From Channallabes apus (taxonomy: Eukaryota > Chordata > Actinopteri > Siluriformes > Clariidae): a stretch of DNA of 64,000 nucleotides. The DNA is taken from NCBI GenBank assembly GCA_030522415.1, contig CM060127.1, positions 19,330,814-19,394,813 of the forward strand, given 5' to 3'. The notes under the pieces are model-generated. The model was not told where the DNA came from and searched no databases. It saw only the letters and a list, made by a program, of their open reading frames with translations. Shown one piece after another: positions 24,862 through 46,100 of the stretch. A program made the position numbers and the translations under genes. Each line of letters opens with the position of its first letter. Position 1 is the stretch's first letter.

Positions 24862-25050
24862 GGTCGTTAAGGCCTGGAGCCTATCCCAGGAGACTTATGG
24901 CATGAGACGCGGACACCCTGGACAGGGTGCCAATCCATCACAGGCACACACATACACACAATTTGTGGGCAATTTGGGAACGCCGGGAAATGAACCTAAT
25001 CCACTGGTCTTTGGACTGTGGGAGGAAACCGGAGTACCCAGAGGAAACCA
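24862..25050 (-). repeat. tRNA-derived SINE, truncated copy
   Basis: Reverse-oriented 3' half of the 4,625 family: GGAGCCTATCCCAGGAGACT, then the CCCTGGACAGGGTGCCAATCC part, then GACTGTGGGAGGAAACCGGA. The tRNA-like head is missing. Confidence 0.82.
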
Positions 25051-27065
25051 CACACATGTTACATGGAATATAATAACACACATTCAGATTTGAGAAGAGG
25101 TTTGACTTATTGTTTATTTAACATAGAGCATTTTATTTAGTAAATCATTTGAAATAATTCAGGGGAAATAAACAGGAATTGTACTGTATATTGTTTCAAG
25201 GTTGAGGAATTTAGCTCTCGACCTGTTAGGCTTCTTTTATGAATTTAAACTAGTTGTAGCAGTCAAGTGGTAACAATCTTAATCAAGTTAAACTAAAAGC
25301 TTACGTAGGGTAAAAAGTGTAGCTCTTGTTATATTCAACTAAACACATTGTTTTTCTAATTTCTCTGTTTGTCTGGTTCAGTTCTTTTCAGCTCCATGAA
25401 GCTGTCAGCTCGAACTTCACTTCGTCCTTTGTAAACGTTGACACCCCTTCAGCTGCCTGTCGAATCCAATCTGTCCGCAGCGTCATTACAATATTACTGT
25501 ATATACCCCCTTATACACCCTTACACAGCTGGATTAGCAGCCTTGTTACAGCTGTGCCTGAGATACAGCTTGTCCTGGATGATGAACAGGCTCGACATTT
25601 GTTCAGTGCATGTGGAAGACTTTGGTTGGAGGGGAAGATTGCGTGTTACGTCTGTTGCCTGGTACAGAAAATTGAAGGTTGGATATATTTAAGAAGAAAG
25701 CCAGACCCAAAGAGTAGATTTGAATTGAATTTCCACTCCTGCATGCTCGCTGATATTTTCTTAGAAGGTTTCATGAGATGAGCTTTTTATAACATGGGTT
25801 ACAAGTAAACAGTGATATCTGTTTGGAATTTTGTTGATGATTTTACAACACAGAGAGCATTTGAGAGGGAAGAAAACATCCTGCTTTCTCTTTTGTGACT
25901 GGCTGTATTTCAGGCATGATTCGGAATTGCATAAAGCACCTCTTCTAAAGGCATTAAGCAATAAATATGACTTGGGCTGATAACACTTGGATGACACCTG
26001 GGGATATGAGTGATAACATTAAGGCAGTGTGGAGTGCTGCACTTCAGAGTGTGTTAGGCAGATCTCCTGTGCTGTGCGATTGAAAAACATGTTATGCAAC
26101 CTCATTTGAAAAAGCTTTTATATTTTTTGATATCTCAAAACGTGTTGTATTTAAAGACAATTTCAAACTGAAACTTTTTTTTTTTGCTATTTGCAAAGAA
26201 GAGAATTTAAAAAGAGTAAAATCATTGATCTAGGTGATTAAAGCAGTAGCTTGTGTACTGAGCTCTCCAACATAAGCACTAGGCCTGACTCCAGAGTAAG
26301 CTGCCTCCGCTTTCTGTTTGTTGTTAGTGATGTCGTGTTTTCCCACATTCCCTACATCTTGCAGCTTTACTCCTTAGATCTAAATCTATCACCAAAGTCA
26401 AGAGTTCTGAAGGACTTAATAATGACAGCGAACATGGCGTCTACTAAATCTGCATTTATGGGAAATCCAATATTCAGCTCACCAAACGGGGGTCAAAGAT
26501 CTGAGATAGAAAGCACGAGTTAATAACAAGCTTCTGTGGTTTATGAGAGTCGTTGCGTAAGAGCTGGAAATCCTCAGAGCATAGTGGACTGGGAGAGCTT
26601 TTTATAAGTCTCTCTAGAGGCCACGAGGAGGGGAACTGATATAGGACAAGCTATAATTATAATAGTAATCATAGTCATATAAAAATTATTATATTAAAAA
26701 CAAAGGCAATGGATTAGAAAAGTATGAAGTCTTTGGATTATAGGAAAATCATCAACAGTAGGGTGGTGTGATGTGTGGCCCAACAGGAAGCAGAGATACT
26801 GTTACCATATTGAGGTTGCTTAGTTTCCAAAAACTGGATGTTGGAATTGGAGTGTTACTATTAAAACAATAACAGATGAGAACATGCATATTTGTGGTAA
26901 TAAAATATCTATCTACTATATCTGTCTGTCTGTCTGTCTGTCTGTCTGTCCTTGACATTCATTGAATCCACAACTATTATCAAAGGATTCAATTAATTAA
27001 ACACCTTCTGACTAATCAGATTTGCAGTTTTGAGCGCTCAGCAGCATTAATGCTATCTTTATCCT
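25051..27065. other. Intergenic with one unexplained 151-codon ORF
   Basis: An ORF at 25,326-25,781 (+, 151 codons) starts with a hydrophobic leader-like stretch (IVFLISLFVWFSSF) but has no known domain, and the surroundings show no transcript signals I can defend. A (TCTG)n run lies at 26,920-26,950. Otherwise AT-rich. Confidence 0.4.
26920..26950. repeat. (TCTG)n microsatellite
   Basis: Seven to eight TCTG units. Confidence 0.9.
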
Positions 27066-29790
27066 TGTCAAATTATTTGGGAATTTGCACATCAACTTCT
27101 GCTTCGAACTCAGTGGGGAAAAAACATTAGCCAACTACAGGGGACACAGTGAAGAATCACTTTTTAGATCTTTATTTAACAGCTTGGCAGGCTAGACAAC
27201 AGTCGTTCAGTTTGGCTCAAAGTGGATTCAACTTGTGGTCGATAACCGTAAATGAACAAAAAAACTAAGAAAAAGATACACGACTGCTTCTGAGGAAATG
27301 TTAACAAATGTGAACAAATGCAACAACAAAATGCAGTTTAAATGAGCTTAACACATACCATTGCCTCTATTTACATTTCTCTTCTTATTCAAGCATGACA
27401 TGTCTTTTTCATGAACTGTTTAAGCCAACATGTGAGGCCATTACTGTATGTTACATCTCTTGTGGATAGATGGAAACTGCACTTACAACAATTATAGCAT
27501 AACACAAATTACTGTTTCTCTTTCGTATTGTGCGCTGTAGTAATTAAATAACGGATCCAAGTGATAATCAGTCCTTCATACAGTTATCATATACAGTAAT
27601 TACCATCAGTGTCTCTGAGATGACCGGCAGCATTTCCCGATCTCAGGAGTTACTCCCTTCGGTTTTCTGACTCTTCTACAAGCACTATTTACTGTATACA
27701 ATAAACCTATTTTGGTTTAAACTACTGGTTCCTGAAACTGTTCTTCTGTAGGAACCAAGAGAACTAATTGTCTAACATCTCTATAAATAATGGTTGCAGG
27801 AATTTCATTCCTTAATTTCCTGATGATCTTCTGTCTGTGATGCTCACTTGGTTGGACTTTATACTTGGCTCATCTGTCAGTCTGCCATGTTCTTGAGTTC
27901 CCTTTTGGACAAAGGAAGTAATGGTGGCCTGATGAGTCTCCCCTTTTACAGTCTCTGTACCTGCAACGGTAGTTGTCATTGCTCCTGTCACCATCCTGGT
28001 GACATCCCAAGTTGAACTTTTTACATGCACCCAGTTCTTTTACAATGGATTTCTTCTCTGCTAGTTTTTGTTCTTTGAACTTTTTGCAGAAGAAAATTTT
28101 GTCTCTATGCTTCTCTGCTCCAGACACGACTGTAGAAACTTTCTTTGTCATTCTGGTGAATGTATACCTCTCAGATTTTTTGTGTGACTTTTCCGCCTTC
28201 TTCGAGATATTGAGCTATTCAAGCTTTTCAATAATTTTTTCTTGTTTCTTTAGGAACTTTAATAGTGCATCGATGTGGTTCTCTGGGGTGATGGCATTTG
28301 CAGAATCCATTAAGAAGACCAACCATTCTCTTTTCATAAACTCGGATAACTTGCTCTCAATTGACTTTGTTACGAGAGGGTTCTTTATTGCGTTGATACA
28401 GTATTTCCAAGGTCTGGGTGCAGGGCTTTTGTTTTTACCATTTGGATTAACTCTAAAGTCCTTCTTGACTGATTCCCTCTCACAGCAGGAAACCTTACAG
28501 TTTTCATGGCAATTGTGGTTTTGTTTCCATAACTGCTCTCCAACACTCTGAAGATGTCAGCAGCAGTGTTAGAATAAGAGAATAGCCTGAACTCTTTAGC
28601 AATTTTATCATCAATGCTCTCTACCAGCTCTCTCTGAATCTTTTTAACCTCAGGGGACCCTGTGGGTTCCCCTCGTCTCTGGAGGTATTCCTAGCCCTTT
28701 TTCCAGTGGTAGAAGTCCCTGTTATTACACTGAACTTGGGTAATCGTACTACTGGCATAATCTGTGCTGCAGAGGCTGACACATCCAACTTATTTTTCAT
28801 ATCAGTTTTTGATGCTCGAGCATTCTCAGCAACCCTTCGAGCCCATGCAAATTCAACTTTTCTTGCTTCAAACTCATTACTAAACTCTTTCAGCTTCCGT
28901 ACATGACCCCCTAACTCTGCTCTTTCCCAGTTTACCAGAGCCCCAATTGCCTCTTTCACCAGGCTGATTGAGAGTTCCAGCTCCATAGCCAATGACATCG
29001 GCAAGAAGGGTGACCGCGCGTTCCTAGGCTATTTTTGCTGCAGAGACAGTGGATGATACCGTAGCTTGTCCATAGCTTTGCTAGAGATTATTTTGTACAA
29101 GAAGTCCAGTTTCTTGTTGCGCCAAACGTAATGCCTCTGCACCATCTTCTTGTTGAGCTTCGAGCTCTGCCTGTAACCCAGCCATGTACAGTAATCATCA
29201 TTTACAGGAGAGGAGAGTTTAAATAGGAGAGTTTTTTAAATTCTTCTATAGGTTCTGATTCCAACAATCTATGTGCTTCTCAACAGAGGAAGCTGGCTTG
29301 CTTGGTGAAGCAACTTTTTGCAGAAGTTCTTTCCTTTTTCAGTTGATCGACCGTTTTTCCTAAAGTTTCCTCTGCCATTTTGCTTGGCTGTTATCCTCTG
29401 AACTTTGTCTCAGGATTTTACTGAGCTGTTGATCTCTGTCCACACTGCTTCAAGTGGTTATCGACTGTCGAGTTATCTGGTAATTTGCACATCAACTTCT
29501 GCTTCTAACTCGAAAAAACCATTAGCCAACTACAGAGGACACAGGGAACAATTCCAGAATCACTATTTAGCTCTTGTATTTGACAGCTTGGCAGGTTAGA
29601 CAACAATCCTTCAGTGGACTATAGAGTTATTAAATAACACTGATCCATAATCAGTGATAATCAGTCCTTCATATAATAATCATATAATTAAAGAGTGGTA
29701 TTATCATACCATCAGTCTCCCTGAGATGATCGGCAGCCCATGCATTTCCCCGTCTCACTTGTTACTCCCTTCAGTTTCTCTGTGATGTCA
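27066..29790 (-). mobile_element. Degenerate LTR retrotransposon with gag only (BEL/Pao-like)
   Basis: Two direct repeats bound the element, at about 27,066-27,680 and 29,466-29,790. They share ATTTGCACATCAACTTCTGC, ATTAGCCAACTACAG, GACAGCTTGGCAGG-like text, GATAATCAGTCCTTCATA and GTTACTCCCTTC in the same order, and are read as LTRs. The left one carries about 290 extra bases. Between them, on the - strand, lies a broken gag and no pol. Degraded and pol-less, it could only have moved with help from another element. BEL/Pao assignment is from the gag N-terminus and is tentative. Confidence 0.72.
27812..29380 (-). pseudogene. Retrotransposon gag pseudogene
   Basis: The frame opens at about 29,378 with MAEETLGKTVDQLKKERTS, a coiled-coil-like gag start. 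It continues through a 127-codon open stretch (28,621-29,004) and a segment reading FRVLESSYGNKTTIAMK. It ends in a Cys/His-rich part (CRYRDCKRGDSSGHHYFLC, about 27,900) that resembles a nucleocapsid knuckle. Frameshifts and stops interrupt it at least four times. No protease, reverse transcriptase or integrase is seen. Confidence 0.68.
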
Positions 29791-30960
29791 TACTCTGACT
29801 AGGTCAGAGTCGTCCCTCGTCCAACGACCTCAGCTCCGCCATTCCGCTTATTTTATCTTCACAATCCTGTCTTTAGCTAATCATCAGGGCTGCATTTAAA
29901 AACCTCCATGTGGCCAATGCATTATGATGGAAGTGTCTGGATGTTTATTTGTGAATCACGCCTCCTTGCACATCTAGCATTTCTTTCTCATGGCTCTCCT
30001 CCTGGCACGTCTGGATACAGAGGCAGCGTGGGCGACTGTGTTATTAATTACTGCAGATTCTTGGCTCTTGAGTTGCGACTGTGTTCTCAAAACATGCCAT
30101 GAAAAACATTTAACCCAAACAGCTTTTCTTCCATCTTGCCTTTTATTTTGGCAAGATGGAAGAAAAGATTTTTAAAAATCTTTATTTAAAAAAAAAAAAA
30201 AAAGATACTGGGATGTTTTTGAGTTAGTGAAAGAAGATGTAATTACTTTATTAAGGGACACACACACAGAAAAGCATATACACACTCACACTATTAAACT
30301 CGGCTCCATAATTATCGGCGTCCTTATGAAGAATGAGCGAAATGGTTAAATCTATGTATTAAATCGACATTTCTAATTTTCTTCTATTAAAAGTGTATTC
30401 TAAGAACATAATTTCTTCAGTAATAGACTTTTTAATCCAAAATGTGTGAAAAAATATTGCCAGTCTGAAAAATGCTTACAATAATACAATAATAATTTAT
30501 TGTTTTATTTATTAATTGTTTTTAGTAAATTGCCCGATCTCTAGAAACTCTAGAAGCTGCTTCCTTTGATTAAATGAGGTTACACATCGATCTCTCACTA
30601 TGGGGAGAGTCAAAACAAAACAAAAAAAATGAGCGCGATGAGAGAGATGATTCATAACTTAATTAATGAGTATTAAAATAAAGCACCATTAAAAAATTTT
30701 TTTTGGGAAATTTTCCAGAAATAAGAAACAATAACTCAAACACACATAAACAGTCCCAAAAAAAACAAACAAAAAAACCCACAATTTCACAGCATTGAAA
30801 TCAAAGCAGACGAGAGAGTGGCACAAAAAAAATTTAAAACATTAAATGACACAGCTGTAATCCCTCTTTGGGAGGGTTATGGTCAAGAAGCACTTCCTGA
30901 GAGCATCTGATAAAATGCTGCTGAAAGTCAAGTAACATTACATCTACTATTGGTTCCTTC
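29791..30960. other. Intergenic, no gene seen
   Basis: AT-rich. Contains a perfect 18-bp hairpin at 30,123-30,167 and an A-run at 30,184-30,203. No gene recognised. Confidence 0.5.
30123..30167. repeat. Perfect 18-bp inverted repeat (hairpin)
   Basis: The arms are CTTTTCTTCCATCTTGCC at 30,123-30,140 and its exact complement at 30,150-30,167, with a 9-nt TTTTATTTT loop. Origin unknown. Confidence 0.9.
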
Positions 30961-30964
30961 ATCT

Positions 30965-31255
30965 TCAGTAACCAGTTTTATCCTGGTGGTAGATCCAGAG
31001 CCTACCCAAGTAACACGGCAGAACAATTCACACCATCTGGCATGCCGGTCCATTGGAGGGCGCTGTGCACACATGCATTCACTCCTATCGGCAATTAAGC
31101 ATAGCCAATTCATCTACGAGCATATTTTGGCAGGTGTAAGAAAACCAGAAGACCCAGGGGAAACCCACATGGACATGAAGAAAAATTTCTCTCTCCACTC
31201 AGACAGTAATCTTGAGCTTAATATTGAACCAGAGCTGTAAGGAAGCAGCAGTAAC
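30965..31255 (-). repeat. tRNA-derived SINE, old diverged copy
   Basis: Colinear with the reverse of the 4,625 family (CTGGTGGTAGATCC.., CATGCCGGTCCATTGGAGGG, AAACCCACATGGACATGAAG) but with many substitutions. Confidence 0.55.
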
Positions 31256-31310
31256 ACCTGAACTCAAATTATTAATATAAAATATTATTTTTTAAAATTG
31301 CTAAAATAAG

Positions 31311-31455
31311 GGGGCTCAGTGGTGTAGCGGTTAGCACCGTGGCCTCACACCTCCAAGGTTGAGGGGTCCGTTTTTCACCTTTGGAGTTTGCATGTTCTTC
31401 TTGTGCTTGGGTTTCCTCTGGGTACACCGGTTTCCTCCTACAATCTAAAAACCAA
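31311..31455 (+). repeat. tRNA-derived SINE, 5' fragment
   Basis: GGCTCAGTGGTGTAGCGGTT head and GTTTGCATGTTCTTCTTGTG middle. The 3' half is absent. Confidence 0.75.
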
Positions 31456-31703
31456 ATTTCAAAATTGCAGTTGTTTGTAAATGAGTATCTGCAAATGAGT
31501 ATTGTATCTGCATCATTACACTTTGATGTAAACAAATTTCTGTCACATCAATTATGTTTAAAATCCCTTCATGCCATCTTCAGGTGTCTGTTCCTGGAAC
31601 TCAAGCAGTAATGAGGCCTCATTGCTGACCACAGGTCTGGTCATCTCTGCTTATTAATCATCTTGCTTTGTGCCCTAATTTTTTTTTTTTTTTTCGGTAA
31701 CAG

Positions 31704-40031
<8,328 letters not shown>

Positions 40032-40406
40032 GTTCTTTTACAAACAGCGCTCCGTGCATGAAGGTTCTCGTCTTTCATTGTTATTTGTGTTCCAGATGAA
40101 AGTTTTAAGAGAAAAAAAAAAAAAAAGAGAAAAAGTGCATCCATTTTACTTTTAGTTCATTTGAGAAGGGACACACTTACATCTGAAGAACAAAGACAAC
40201 ACCCGCGAAGACGTCTTCTGTCTGCTGCGCTTCATCTGTCCGTGTCTCTGAGGCCCGTGGAGCACTCGGCTATCCACCACACTCCAGGCTCGTGGTTACG
40301 GGAAGGACCATTCCCTGGATATTGTGCATGCACTCCCACTCCTCCCTGTCCTCTGCTCTCACTCCTCCCAGTGTCCTGTTTTTATTTTGTTTTTGATTTT
40401 GTGTAG

Positions 40407-40413
<7 letters not shown>

Positions 40414-40473
<60 letters not shown>
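40414..40473. repeat. (TA)n(CA)n microsatellite
   Basis: About 21 TA units followed by about 9 CA units. Confidence 0.93.
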
Positions 40474-40474
<1 letters not shown>

Positions 40475-41624
40475 GGTATAAACACATATAAAACATATTA
40501 GGAGGCTAGTGTAGATGCCTTTTTACGCAGACAGTATTATGTAGCTCGTGAAAGAATCCAAGTCCGTAAAAACAAACTCCAGTAGACACAGTGGACTGAA
40601 GGACTGGATGTTAGGATTTGTTTGCCTTTTCATTCACTACAAGACGGCTGCAGATCTCATGGTCTTTGCTTGATTTGTACTTTGGTTTTGTACATATGTA
40701 TTGTTTCCTCAAATTAATTTATTCTGAGTTTGTTTTTGTTAGTTTTTTGCATGTGGTGGTTCATCACATTGTGAAATCTAGATTTCATCTCTGTGAAATC
40801 ATCAGTGTCGTCCTTGTCTTCAGGTCTGCAGCAGTAAACCACTGGTGATTTTACTTTATAGCAAGATTGTTTTTAACCACTGATCCGAGGTCCTTGTGGC
40901 GTCATTGTCACGAGTTTCGAAGAAATATTACATGACAGAAGTACGTTAAGATTTTAATCTGCCATCCAGACCCGAATCTTTGTTATACTAAGGTCATGAT
41001 TTGCATCAGGGGAAACATTCCATGGTGTTTGGAGTTTCCGACGCTTGTAGCACATGCGATTCGAGGCTTTCCGTGCGCGCGCGTGTGTGTGAGTGTGAGA
41101 ATGTGAGTGTGATGTGCGCATGATTCCTGTGCATGTGTGTGTGCTAAATTTATATTATCACTTTGTGTCGTAAAATACGGTATGTTTTTGAGGTAATACT
41201 GTGCTTTTGAACCTCAACTTTAAGTGGCAAATCCCCCTACCTCCTGTACGTCTTAGGTTTAATTTCACTACTATGTACATCCAACTTGAAATCTGAAAAT
41301 ATCCGCAAATTTGCAAATATCCCGAAAACAATTGTATCTGCAATTAATTAACTACACGTGAAGTCTATCCTTTATAAAGATTTGTTGCCAACACTTTTGT
41401 ATTCACTGCTGGATATTTCAATTTGCCGAAGATACTAATAATTCAAACACTTTCATTTTCTTTATCTTTCTTTCCCTCTAAACTACACCAATATATTTTG
41501 TGCCCATCTTTGTGCACAGATTTTTTACTACAATATACAATATACATCAAACATGGCAGAAAAGAATGCGCAATGATTTATGATCACAATACACTCTTAA
41601 AATATTATATATATGTTTTTTCTT

Positions 41625-41630
41625 AATAAA
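41625..41630 (+). terminator. hpca: Candidate hpca polyadenylation signal
   Basis: AATAAA about 1.6 kb after the stop codon. Confidence 0.45.
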
Positions 41631-42124
41631 AACGGAGAGTTTATCACAGTGAGCGCAAGCTCTAAGGGCTTACTTCCACTCTTAATTTAAGGGGTATATG
41701 AAAATATCACTACTTTTATTGCTCTATTTGGTGTCACAACTACTGAGCAGAGAAGAATAAAGTCACCCCCCCCACCCCCCCCTCGGCCACATTTCAATCC
41801 GCCTCCAATGTTTTCGTGTATGGTGATGGAGCTTCAGTTGCTCGTCTCACTTCACTCCCAGCTTTTGTCTAGCGCTTCAACTCATTGCTTCCAAACTTTG
41901 CACTGAGACTGCGTACATGCCTCGGGATCCTTATTGCAATTTCTCTTTTATGTTGCATGAAAAACTCATGTGAAGACACCATGATTGTTCCCTTCCCCTT
42001 TGCTGAAATTGATGACAAATATACATACGTGTTTAAAACTTTGTCTGGACATTTTTATTCTGTGACGATGATTACAAAAAAAAAAAACAGAAGACTTTGA
42101 ACAACGTCAGTGTTGATCTGATAA

Positions 42125-42420
42125 CTATTTGGGATCATCATAGGGACTTGTTTTTAAAGCACCTTCCAATAAGTGCTTGATTGGATTGGTATCTGGGGCG
42201 TTTGGTGGCTGGGTTGACAACCTTTGGCTCTTTGCCTGCTGGGCCCCATACGTGGTGCGCCGTGGGTGTTCTAGTGCATTTATCGTAGCCAGCATGGACT
42301 TATTTGTGCGATTTGTGCTGCATTGGATTTTCTGTGGGCTCGAACCAGACAAGCTGGCCTTTCCTCCCCACAGGCATAAATGAGCATCGGGTGCCTGTGA
42401 TCCCATCACCAGTTTACTGG
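42125..42420 (-). mobile_element. Tc1-like remnant between hpca and tmem54
   Basis: Reads as the reverse of the family at 2,028-3,310 and 61,050-61,768. CTTGATTGGATTGGTATCTG and the GACAACCTT part are the C-terminal catalytic region. CAAGCTGGCCTTTCCTCCCC and ATAAATGAGCATCGG are from the N-terminal part. The middle is missing. Confidence 0.72.
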
Positions 42421-42523
42421 AATATAATTATTAATCAATGCTAATATATTAATGTTATGGCTGACCGGTGTATTATTTAATGATGCATTTTTATCGGACA
42501 GACAGTTCATAAATATGAAAAAG

Positions 42524-42529
42524 TTTATT
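42524..42529 (-). terminator. tmem54: Candidate tmem54 polyadenylation signal
   Basis: AATAAA on the - strand about 390 nt past the stop. Confidence 0.4.
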
Positions 42530-42912
42530 AATATTAAAAGCAAAATGTATTCAGCCAAAACAAATAATTTAATCTTTTCAGCATGCCATTTTTGCACATT
42601 ATTTAACACACAATTATATTTTATAAAAAGGAGACTAACAGGCTTTTCCTCCCCCTTTTATTTATATGTTGTAATTCACAACTATTTTAACTGCGTGCAC
42701 ACACAAATGGGCCAGGAAGCATCCCACATTTTTCCTAAAGAAAAGCTTTTGAACAGTTACAGTAATTTTCAATTCAAACATGGACCGTACATGTTATGAG
42801 TAAAGTCTTATGGAATGCATCTCTTGAGTACAGACACACGCCAGTTTCATTTCCTTTCTAACGCCGTTTGTAAGAAGAAGCTGGATTTGGTCAGTGTAAT
42901 ACCAAGCCTTAA

Positions 42913-43128
42913 TTAGATCCAGAAGCTGGCCCTGTCGAGTGAGGCTCTGTTGAATTGAGATGAGGTTGCTCTGATCTGCGCCGAGCGGCTCGAGCTGTAG
43001 GGCCGTGATGCTCGCAGCAGCTCGTGCTGTTCTGGGGGGCGCGCCAGCTCACAGTCTCTATGGTAACGCTGGGGTGGTGGGACACGGCAGGGGAGCACTG
43101 GGGGCACAGCTACTCTGAGGGTCTTCAC
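42913..43128 (-). other. tmem54: tmem54 coding exon 6 (cytoplasmic tail)
   Basis: 71 codons plus TAA after TTCTTCCAG. Pro, Arg and Ser-rich, GC-rich. Contains EQHELLRASRPYSSS, loosely like the NPELVEGRDLLSCTSS region of human TMEM54. Confidence 0.75.
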
Positions 43129-46100
43129 CTGGAAGAAAACACAGCCTTACTGTACTTCTGCAGTATGAGTCATACATCAATGGTAGCGTACATGCCCAAT
43201 TTCTCTCTCATACACACCCCCAGATATACACTTAGGAGGATTGCACGTGGATTAAAAAAATATATAACATTAAATCACAGAGTGCTATATGGGGTCAAAG
43301 CAGGCAGGTCATTTATCAATATTACACAAAACACTTAATTGGTTTTTGCTCATTAAATTGAAAGGTGTCGTACATATTATTAAATTGAGATTAATTAAAT
43401 TCACATTGGCATGTGGTACAAATAAGTGCAAGTGATTCATCTCAATAAAATCTTAGAGGTTTGTGGTCACCATGTTCATGTCACTGATTTATTACATAGA
43501 CACACCCACAATCGACATCACTTCAAAGAATCCCCTAAAAAAAAAAAAAAAAAAAAAGAAGAACCATTTTTGTTGTAATGTGTAATATTACCACATGTGC
43601 TTCACAAATCCTATTTCACAGAATGTAAACCAGTTTAATTAGCATAATGTTTGTTGGCAGTCACCATCCTCAGTGGCATTTGAAAAACCCATGGTTGCTG
43701 TTTGCATCAGTGCAGGGGAATTGCAGGCAGGTTGGGCCAAGAACAGTGATGCATCCAGGAGGGTTGGGCACTATCCAATTTCTGATACCTTTCCACCTTC
43801 GCCAGATTATACCCCAGTACACCATCTGCCTAGTAGAGACAGGCATGCTTGTGTAGGAACACGTGGACCCTTGCTCTTCATTGTCAGTGCTGTACAGTAA
43901 GTGTTTAAAACACTAAAAAAAGCTCTGTGTCACTTCAAATTAACCTACTCTCGGATAAAGCGGCTGTTTAAACTCAACCTGAGGAGGGTCACAGGCTGTT
44001 TTTCTTTTAGCATCCATGCCATATTATACCATTCTATACAGAGACACTAGAACACTTGCGTCTAACTGAACAGATAGCAAAACATAAAATGACTTCACAT
44101 TTTTTTCCCCCAGGACTATTTCCTTAACCATACGAATCCTGTTATAACCAGTGTACATTACGCAGCAGATTATTTATAAGTTTAAGTTTTAAGTTAATTA
44201 AAGAAATACCCTTGCTAGTTTTAAATACCCTGGGATACGGGGATACCGCCAACTCTGGCAACAAAGCAATCATGATGATGGGAAATATTCTCTACAACTT
44301 CAGTTTCAAAAGGTCCTGTCTGCATTCAGAACCTGAAACCAAGGTTTCTGTAATAAAAATCTTCCTTATGCATACAATTCTAACCGAGATGCAAGATAAA
44401 AATTTCCCATAAATGCATTTTAAATATGATGCACAATAGCATAAAATGTTGAAATGTTATCTTAATGCTCCCGTATACATTGGGGTCACAATTTGCAACA
44501 AAACTTCTCCCTCCAATGGCTGTCAGGTGTACAGGGAATTATTTCTGTAAATGCATAAAATATGCATAAATAACGTGATTTCTCTCTTGACCCAGAAGTC
44601 ATCATTATTTTTTTTTAATCATGGAATTATGAAAATTCCAGAAAAAAGTATACAAATTTGTCATTGTTGTATTAAATTGGCTTGTTTTACAATACTGACA
44701 AAAAGTTGCCAAAGTTTGTTTTTCAATTAATCTTTAATCATCGAGGCATTTTGTTCAAGTGGGCAACTTTGACCACTTAAAAAGCTTTTTTTTGCCTGAT
44801 TATAACAATAAATAAAACAAAGTGTTACATGCCTTCTATCATGTACCAAAGGTAAATTCCTTAACCACACAGGCACATATGAAGCATCATGAGCCGGTTA
44901 CACAAGTAAGTAAAACACAAATTCGATAGTGTCACACACCGAGCTGGTCTCCCAGTGTATCCTTGTTTTGCGGCAGATGAAAGAGACCGACGCTGCACAG
45001 CAGCGCCCTGAGATCACCAGCTCCACGGCACTTATCACGATCAGCGGCACCCACAGGATCAGAGTGGTACCCTGAAAGCACAGAGAGAGGATACGGCGTA
45101 CTCCGTGCATGCCCACACAAGGCAGCAAGGCTTGATGAAGACTGACCGATATGTGCTAGCAGCAATTTCAGCCATTGTGCTAGCAATCAGCCAATATGAA
45201 GTAAACAAGAGAAGAGGGTGTCATTTCACAGTGATGAAAAAGAGGCAGCAGAAACAAGAGCTTGTCAGTTATTGTGGGAAAGAGCTGCTGTCAGAGCTTA
45301 CACAGACATAAGCAATTTGTTTGGAATCATTTTTTGTAAGATGAAGGAAGCGGTGAGATTAAAGGGCGAGGATGAGGCTGCACTGTTGCAGTAGATGCAT
45401 CGTTTTGTTTAAGGATTATAAGCAATTTGACGAACATTAATAATCCACAGGACTGATGTAGAATTACACAAGCAGCACCATGTCTGCAATCCAATTACTC
45501 ATACAGCATTTTTAACAATAGACCTGTAACGAAGCAGCTTAACTGAAACCTGGATATGGCTTTAGATTTAACAAAATTCTCCAGACATACTGTATTGGCA
45601 CCATTTATCAAAATTATGCATAAGTTGAACCATATGTGTAACAGGTAATATTTTCATATTTAAGCACTTCAAATAGGAAGGTTGAACATATCATTAGTAC
45701 CATCTTGATTAATTTACAGTCAAAAATTAATAAATAAAAATAGTAAATCATTAAAAATATAGTAATTGTCATTTACATTTTCAGTTTAAATGTCATGTGG
45801 ATCATAATTTAAATTACATTCTGAAAATGTAAAAGGGAGTCGGTTATTCCACTAGGGGGTGAAATAAATCAATATTAAAAAAGATTCAAATTTAATTTAC
45901 TGACGAAATGTGCTAATGATATAATTCTTGATTAACACTCTGAAACCTTGGCATATAATGACAGTTAAGCAATGTACTGCATCGTAAAGCCATAAGTTTC
46001 AAGTTTTTTTTTTTTTTTTAATAAATGTTTAATTGGACTAACCATTAAGAATTGGAATATGTGATTGTTTTCAGCCAGCTCACTGTCTAAACGTAATGTT

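Larger units (their letters stand above)
40032..41630 (+). other. hpca: hpca 3' untranslated region (inferred)
   Basis: From the stop to a candidate AATAAA at 41,625-41,630; a second lies at 41,757-41,762. It contains a TA(CA)n microsatellite at 40,414-40,473 and GT/GC-rich words near 41,070-41,140. The extent is inferred, with no transcript data. Confidence 0.5.

Noticed and set aside
25326..25781. 151-codon ORF on the + strand with a hydrophobic start
   Set aside because: No recognisable domain, no splice or promoter context, and open frames of this size occur by chance in 64 kb. Left as unexplained, not called a gene.
28012..28551. 179-codon + strand ORF
   Set aside because: It is the antisense of the retrotransposon gag remnant.
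27066..29790. CRISPR array, prophage or operon structure anywhere in the window
   Set aside because: Nothing of the kind is present; spliced genes and SINE/LINE content show vertebrate DNA.
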